Positions 5,375-8,744 of a DNA stretch of 8,744 nt are shown one piece after another. The stretch spans positions 1 through 8,744 of the forward strand of contig JAATVR010000347.1 in the NCBI GenBank assembly GCA_014523665.1. Direction: 5' to 3'. Each line of letters opens with the position of its first letter. Position 1 is the first letter of the stretch. Source of the stretch: Nitrososphaerales archaeon TH526. GTDB lineage: Archaea; Thermoproteota; Nitrososphaeria; Nitrososphaerales; Nitrososphaeraceae. The notes under the pieces are model-generated. The model was given only the letters and a program-made list of their open reading frames with translations, was not told the origin of the DNA and searched no databases. Made by a program: the position numbers and the translations under genes.

Positions 5375-6073
5375 TTATGATTCAGCAGCACACCAACTTA
5401 ATAGAAAGCCACTCGCTGCATTCATATCTCTAAATATATTATATTCGTCTTTGATTAATTCTCTGAAATCGAAAACAGATAGTGGTGAAGAATTGAGTAC
5501 TACAATGCACCTTAACCCAGCTCGCCTAGCTGCTTGCACCCCAAGCGGAGCATTCTCTACAATCAAAGCGTTGGTAGGCGAGATCCCAAGCCTGCTTAGA
5601 GCAGCTAGGTATGATGCAGGATCAGGTTTGCCTTTTCCTTCAAATTCATCACCATTAACTGCAACAGCAAACACATTCATTCCAAAGTTGTTCTCTAGAA
5701 TAGTATCTAACTCTTGTTTTGATGAACCAGTAACAACAGCTTTCAAGCAGCCCCTTAGACTTTCAAGAATTAGTTCTCTAACGCCATCAAAAGGTCTGGG
5801 AATTTGCTTCATCTGCATAAAGATTTGCTTCTTTCTCATACCTATCTTTTCCGCAAGAGTAACCAGACTCGTCTTTCCTGCATGGATCTTGTGCCCTTCA
5901 AGATCAAGTATTTTTTGAGCCATTTCTAATATCGGCATTCCTTCAAGCAAGTAGAATGTTCTCTCATCCAAATCAATCTCTGCAATCTCTGCAACCGCTG
6001 TCTTCATGGCTTGAAAATGTAAGGGCATGGTGTCCACCAAAACACCATCCATGTCGAAAATAATGGCCTTCAT
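5375..6073 (-). CDS. HAD-superfamily phosphatase (beta-phosphoglucomutase/phosphoglycolate phosphatase-like)
   Basis: A 232-residue cytoplasmic hydrolase, the usual length for HAD subfamily IA. Motif I is DMDGVLVD (D7 nucleophile, D9 acid/base), a helical cap spans about 15-95, motif II is VVTGSS (T115), motif III is K149 in GKGKPDP, and motif IV is IVENAPLG (E173-N174). Position 174 is Asn where ED or DD is common; I believe EN also occurs in archaeal relatives. The family removes phosphate from, or isomerises, small sugar phosphates using Mg; the cap that sets the substrate gives no specific hint. ATG 6073 is supported by a TATA box 28-37 bases upstream and by motif I starting at residue 7. 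The stop is TAA. It runs parallel to the VOC gene but has its own promoter. The long ORF on the other strand (5328-5918) is a shadow. Confidence 0.92.
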   Translation of the reverse strand: MKAIIFDMDGVLVDTMPLHFQAMKTAVAEIAEIDLDERTFYLLEGMPILEMAQKILDLEGHKIHAGKTSLVTLAEKIGMRKKQIFMQMKQIPRPFDGVRELILESLRGCLKAVVTGSSKQELDTILENNFGMNVFAVAVNGDEFEGKGKPDPASYLAALSRLGISPTNALIVENAPLGVQAARRAGLRCIVVLNSSPLSVFDFRELIKDEYNIFRDMNAASGFLLSWCAAES

Positions 6074-6397
6074 ATTGACAACAGCGAGACAACACGACCT
6101 TGGTATATGTGTATGTGCGGTGAGGGGATTTAGGGGAATTTAGAATTTAGTGCAGGGTTAACTCAACACAGCTTCATATTTGTGAAGCATCAGGTGGAGC
6201 CCAAAATTATTGTCAATTGAAACCGGTAACCCTTCCTCCCTTATCATCGAAGCTAAACGAGCATAATTCGCGCTTCTACAACGACACAAGTAATGCTGAA
6301 GATTCCGGTTTGGATGAAAGTGCTTCGACTCTAAATAATATGATGGACTAAATGATTAACCACTTCTCATCCATCTCATTTAGCAACAATAATAAAT
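6074..6397. other. Divergent intergenic region between HAD and HtrA genes
   Basis: It carries both promoters. ATTTAG occurs three times in 23 bases (6128, 6138, 6145). A perfect 6-bp stem GCTTCA/TGAAGC with a 6-base loop lies at 6171-6188. A TATA-like run (ctaaataatatg, 6331-6342) is placed for the HtrA gene, giving a leader of about 35-40 bases and no Shine-Dalgarno sequence before ATG 6398. A + strand frame is open from 6151 to TAA at 6349, but its only early start is TTG 6217 (44 residues, ending SGLDESASTLNNMMD); it may be a small ORF or chance. Confidence 0.45.
6101..6110 (-). promoter_or_regulatory. TATA box of the HAD gene
   Basis: The - strand reads acatatacca, centred about 32 bases before the ATG at 6073. 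Transcription would start about 6 bases before the start codon. Confidence 0.45.
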
Positions 6398-7672
6398 ATG
6401 AACACGCAAGAAAAGAATCGAAACCAGATGATAATCTCAAGTTCTAGTATTGCAAGTATAGTCTTCCTTTCTCTTGTGATGTCTGTTTCATTGCTATTGG
6501 AGCAAGTATTTACCGTTTATGCTAGCGAAAATCAAGATACACCATCTATTCTGCAAACTCAAAAAATTCAACTGTTGCAGCAGAATCAAAGTAATCCTTC
6601 TAATTTGTCTGCTGCAGATACTTCATCATTGCAAGTTCCATCTTTGACGACAGGTTCTGCAAATATCCTGAACAAGATTTTCAAACAGACACAGGACTCT
6701 GTAGTTCAAATAACTAGGACAGTCCCACAGGCTGGCATAGTACCAGACTCATCACAAGAAAACAGAACTGCACTTGGATCGGGATTTCTATTTGATAACC
6801 AAGGGCACATTATCACGAATAATCATGTTGTCGGCGATGCCAAGACAGTTGATGTTACATTTACAAATGGGGATAGACTTAGAGCAAATGTAACAGCTGT
6901 AGATCCTTATATTGACATAGCAGTTCTAAAAATTATCGGAACCCAGAATAATACCATTGACTATGCACAATTAAAGCCACTTCCAATCGGGAATTCTTCG
7001 GCGCTCACCGTTGGCGACCAAGTAATTGCTATAGGAAATCCATATGGACTAGCGGGCACGATGACGACCGGGATTGTAAGCCAGGTTGGTAGACTTGTCC
7101 CTGCTCCCGAAGTTCAGTTTTCAGTTCCTGATGTGATCCAAACTGACGCTTCTATAAATCCAGGTAATTCTGGAGGACCTCTTCTGAACACACTGGGGGA
7201 GGTAGTAGGAGTAAACTTTGCTGCATTGCAGCAAGGGTTAGGATTCGCTATACCTATGAATGTAATTCAAGATATAGTACCCAAGCTAATTGAAAAAGGC
7301 AATTACACCCATCCATACTTGGGTCTCACTGGAACTACACTTACTTCAGACTTGGCAGCAAATATCGAAAACATTACACAGGACGTTAAGGGCGTGGTTG
7401 TAAACACATTGGTAAAAGGAGGACCTGCAGACAATGCAGGATTACGCGGGACTACGACAGATCAGTATGGTAAAAAGCACGGTGGAGATATTATTGTGGG
7501 GATCGACGGAAAGAAGGTTACCGAATTTGAACAGTTGGTGTCATTTCTGGAAGGAAATACAATCCCAGGAGATAAAGTAATGCTGAAAGTTCTTAGAAAT
7601 GGAACGGAGCTTGATTTGGACGCTGTGATGGGAGAAAGACCGTCACCTTCGTCTCTTCCTACTAATGGATAG
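6398..7672 (+). CDS. HtrA/DegP-family serine protease with one PDZ domain
   Basis: A 424-residue trypsin-like serine endoprotease that degrades or refolds damaged proteins outside the cytoplasmic membrane. Residues about 11-42 are a signal anchor or signal peptide (IVFLSLVMSVSLLLEQVFTV, then YASE). A Gln/Asn/Ser-rich linker (about 45-88) leads to the protease domain (about 90-300). The catalytic triad is complete: H143 in ITNNHVVG, D173 in YIDIAVLKI, S258 in NPGNSGGPLLN, with oxyanion-loop Gly and the downstream GLGFAIPMN strand. One PDZ domain (about 306-410) has YLGLTG, KGGPADNAGL and GDIIVGIDGKKV. A single PDZ makes it closer to DegS/HhoA-type proteins than to two-PDZ DegP. ATG 6398 gives the signal segment directly and has a TATA-like run upstream. 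It lies 357 bases before the cupredoxin gene on the same strand, with its own T-tract, so they are probably separate units. Confidence 0.96.
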   Translation: MNTQEKNRNQMIISSSSIASIVFLSLVMSVSLLLEQVFTVYASENQDTPSILQTQKIQLLQQNQSNPSNLSAADTSSLQVPSLTTGSANILNKIFKQTQDSVVQITRTVPQAGIVPDSSQENRTALGSGFLFDNQGHIITNNHVVGDAKTVDVTFTNGDRLRANVTAVDPYIDIAVLKIIGTQNNTIDYAQLKPLPIGNSSALTVGDQVIAIGNPYGLAGTMTTGIVSQVGRLVPAPEVQFSVPDVIQTDASINPGNSGGPLLNTLGEVVGVNFAALQQGLGFAIPMNVIQDIVPKLIEKGNYTHPYLGLTGTTLTSDLAANIENITQDVKGVVVNTLVKGGPADNAGLRGTTTDQYGKKHGGDIIVGIDGKKVTEFEQLVSFLEGNTIPGDKVMLKVLRNGTELDLDAVMGERPSPSSLPTNG

Positions 7673-7683
7673 AGTTAAACTAA

Positions 7684-7696
7684 TTTTTCCTTCTCT
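7684..7696 (+). terminator. T-rich terminator of the HtrA gene
   Basis: A T5 run followed by ccttctc begins 11 bases after the TAG stop, typical of archaeal termination. Confidence 0.5.
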
Positions 7697-7781
7697 ATCC
7701 TATATCGCTCGGTGATCCATGGATCCTCTTAACCAAGTAGAAGTTATCTCTAACACAAAGAGGTACGTTAGTTAGCAAAAA

Positions 7782-7843
7782 AACAAAGTTTGAAAATTTG
7801 TCGACCTAAGTGCATCAATGTGCAACCTCATGAAAACTTTGTT
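7782..7843. repeat. 10-bp inverted repeat with 42-base spacer
   Basis: AACAAAGTTT (7782-7791) is exactly complementary to AAACTTTGTT (7834-7843). The spacer contains TGCATcaATGTGCA, itself partly palindromic. It lies about 155 bases before the cupredoxin TATA box. It could be a looped operator pair or an RNA stem; the AT-rich arms make chance more likely than for a GC-rich repeat. Confidence 0.4.
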
Positions 7844-7997
7844 CCACTAGCAAGTAATATTGCTATAAATGTAACAAAGAAACAAACACAATCCCCTCCT
7901 AGGGTAAAATTGATGTATGGAGGTTAGCAACCCTTTTGAAGACAGGTGTTCTCCTCTAGTCTCTTCTGCCCTAACTTGTTGCCGGTAATTCGAGATG

Positions 7998-8008
7998 TTT
8001 ATATTTTA
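7998..8008 (+). promoter_or_regulatory. TATA box of the cupredoxin gene
   Basis: tttatatttta is close to the archaeal TATA consensus and centred about 28 bases before ATG 8030, so the transcript should be nearly leaderless. Because it lies inside the longer open frame from GTG 7946, it decides for the start at 8030. Confidence 0.65.
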
Positions 8009-8029
8009 CTACCCGTGCTAAAAAGACAA

Positions 8030-8677
8030 ATGATCACTAAGCAAGTTCTTTTTGGCATGGTTATTTTGGCATGTATGATCGCTATTGCGATGTATAGTGT
8101 CAATAATGTCTCATATGCAACTCTGGCAGAAAACAAAGTTGTTAGGGTAGCAGCCGGAGGGGGTAACATGACTGCCCCTTGGACAGTGTTCCTTCCTCAA
8201 GCAGTAATGATTAATGTTGGAGATAGAGTAGAATGGTATAATCCAACGATAGGTGCGGCTGAACCACATACAGTTACTTTCCTATTGGATAACAGTACTT
8301 CTGCCGGGGTGGCTTCTCCCCTAGCTGTTTCAAACAAGACAGAATTTAATGCTATTCCTCCTGGCTCTAATAATGAGCCAGTTTTGGTTCCAGGTGAAGG
8401 CGGAACAAACACTCTGTTAGCGATTAACGCAAGAACGTTCAGCCCAGCTACGATCGATTCGCAAGATAGAGTGCAGTTTATGCATCCAAATGCCAACTAC
8501 TCAGTTGCAGGTGATGAGAAGTATGTCAATTCTGGTTGGTTCCTCCCTGAAGAATTAGAAAAACAATATCCTGGTACAGGTAATACATTTATGGCGACCT
8601 TCGAAAAGCCAGGTACATATGATTACTTGTGTATTTTACATCCATGGATGACAGGTACTGTAAAAGTAGTAGGATAG
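8030..8677 (+). CDS. Plastocyanin-like type-1 copper protein (cupredoxin)
   Basis: A 215-residue extracytoplasmic blue-copper protein, a likely one-electron carrier. Ammonia-oxidising archaea use many such proteins in place of cytochromes c. Residues 5-33 are a signal or anchor segment (VLFGMVILACMIAIAMY, then SYATLAENK). The cupredoxin fold opens with VRVAAGGGNM and INVGDRVEWYN; H80 (EPHTVTFLLD) is the first copper ligand, and C201, H204 and M207 in YDYLCILHPWMTG complete the type-1 site. About 110 residues lie between the halves, including a GEGGTN loop and FSPATIDSQDRVQF, making it about twice the size of simple plastocyanin; only one complete copper site is seen. The start at 8030 is chosen over GTG 7946 because of the TATA box at 7998. 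Its redox partner is not shown. It stands alone downstream of the HtrA gene. Confidence 0.93.
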   Translation: MITKQVLFGMVILACMIAIAMYSVNNVSYATLAENKVVRVAAGGGNMTAPWTVFLPQAVMINVGDRVEWYNPTIGAAEPHTVTFLLDNSTSAGVASPLAVSNKTEFNAIPPGSNNEPVLVPGEGGTNTLLAINARTFSPATIDSQDRVQFMHPNANYSVAGDEKYVNSGWFLPEELEKQYPGTGNTFMATFEKPGTYDYLCILHPWMTGTVKVVG

Positions 8678-8696
8678 ACAAGTAGTCTCCACATAC

Positions 8697-8704
8697 TTTT
8701 TCTT
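8697..8704 (+). terminator. T-tract after the cupredoxin gene
   Basis: A T5 run followed by ctt begins 20 bases after the TAG stop. A 5-bp hairpin (GGACT/AGTCC, 8708-8721) lies just beyond it. Confidence 0.45.
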
Positions 8705-8744
8705 ATGGACTCCAAAGTCCGCGTTGGATATCAATTCAGGATCA

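Larger units (their letters stand above)
7673..8029. other. Intergenic region between HtrA and cupredoxin genes
   Basis: It contains the HtrA terminator, a widely spaced 10-bp inverted repeat (7782-7843), further AACAAAG-like copies (7782, 7871), and the cupredoxin promoter. The frame of the cupredoxin gene is open upstream to a GTG at 7946, but that extension contains the TATA box. No other ORF longer than about 20 codons is supported on either strand. Confidence 0.5.

Noticed and set aside
5328..5918. 196-aa ORF on the + strand
   Set aside because: Entirely antisense to the HAD gene, which has all four motifs; the product is Ser/Leu-rich low-quality sequence.
7946..7948. GTG start for the cupredoxin
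   Set aside because: The 28 extra residues do not look like a signal peptide, and the TATA box at 7998 lies inside them; ATG 8030 gives a normal signal segment.
8705..8744. ATG near the right edge opening a possible gene
   Set aside because: Only 13 codons are visible, it follows directly on a T-tract, and no TATA box is placed for it.

Overview
The window most likely comes from a soil ammonia-oxidising archaeon of the Nitrososphaerales (Nitrososphaera/Nitrosocosmicus-type Thaumarchaeota). Evidence: AT-rich TATA boxes lie about 25-32 bases before start codons with almost no leader and no Shine-Dalgarno sequence; T-tracts follow genes; and the gene set fits (a modular extracellular protein with a Trp-rich C-terminal domain I associate with soil AOA, a membrane-anchored HtrA protease, a plastocyanin-like copper protein). 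This lineage call is inference from content; there is no rRNA or tRNA in the window.

Layout. Positions 2-1480 (+) hold the 3' part of a large surface/secreted protein: beta-propeller-type repeats, a cadherin/Ig-like domain and a Trp-rich C-terminal domain. Positions 1481-4717 are gene-poor. They contain a 43-aa ORF (1636-1767, -) that overlaps the stop of a degenerate PsbP-like gene (1767-2261, -), a 36-aa one-helix membrane protein (2512-2622, +), a secreted or anchored 127-aa protein of unknown function (3109-3492, -), two doubtful small ORFs, and several strong inverted repeats: a perfect 20-bp palindrome, a pseudoknot-like arrangement, mutually exclusive hairpins, and a hairpin pair placed behind a TATA-like box. 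Positions 4718-5230 (-) are a glyoxalase/VOC-family gene broken by two adjacent in-frame stops. Positions 5375-6073 (-) are an intact HAD-superfamily phosphatase. Positions 6398-7672 (+) encode an HtrA/DegP-like serine protease with one PDZ domain, and 8030-8677 (+) encode a type-1 copper (cupredoxin) protein.

How they work together. The right part (HtrA plus cupredoxin) and the left-edge surface protein all act outside the cytoplasmic membrane: protein quality control, electron transfer, and cell-surface binding. HAD and the broken VOC gene are cytoplasmic housekeeping-type enzymes with separate promoters. The middle looks like a region of gene decay, with possible small genes and structured RNA. 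No CRISPR array, IS element, tRNA or known defence system was found. The most unusual points are the paired nonsense codons in the VOC gene, the TGATG-overlapped 43-aa ORF, and the cluster of structured intergenic elements.
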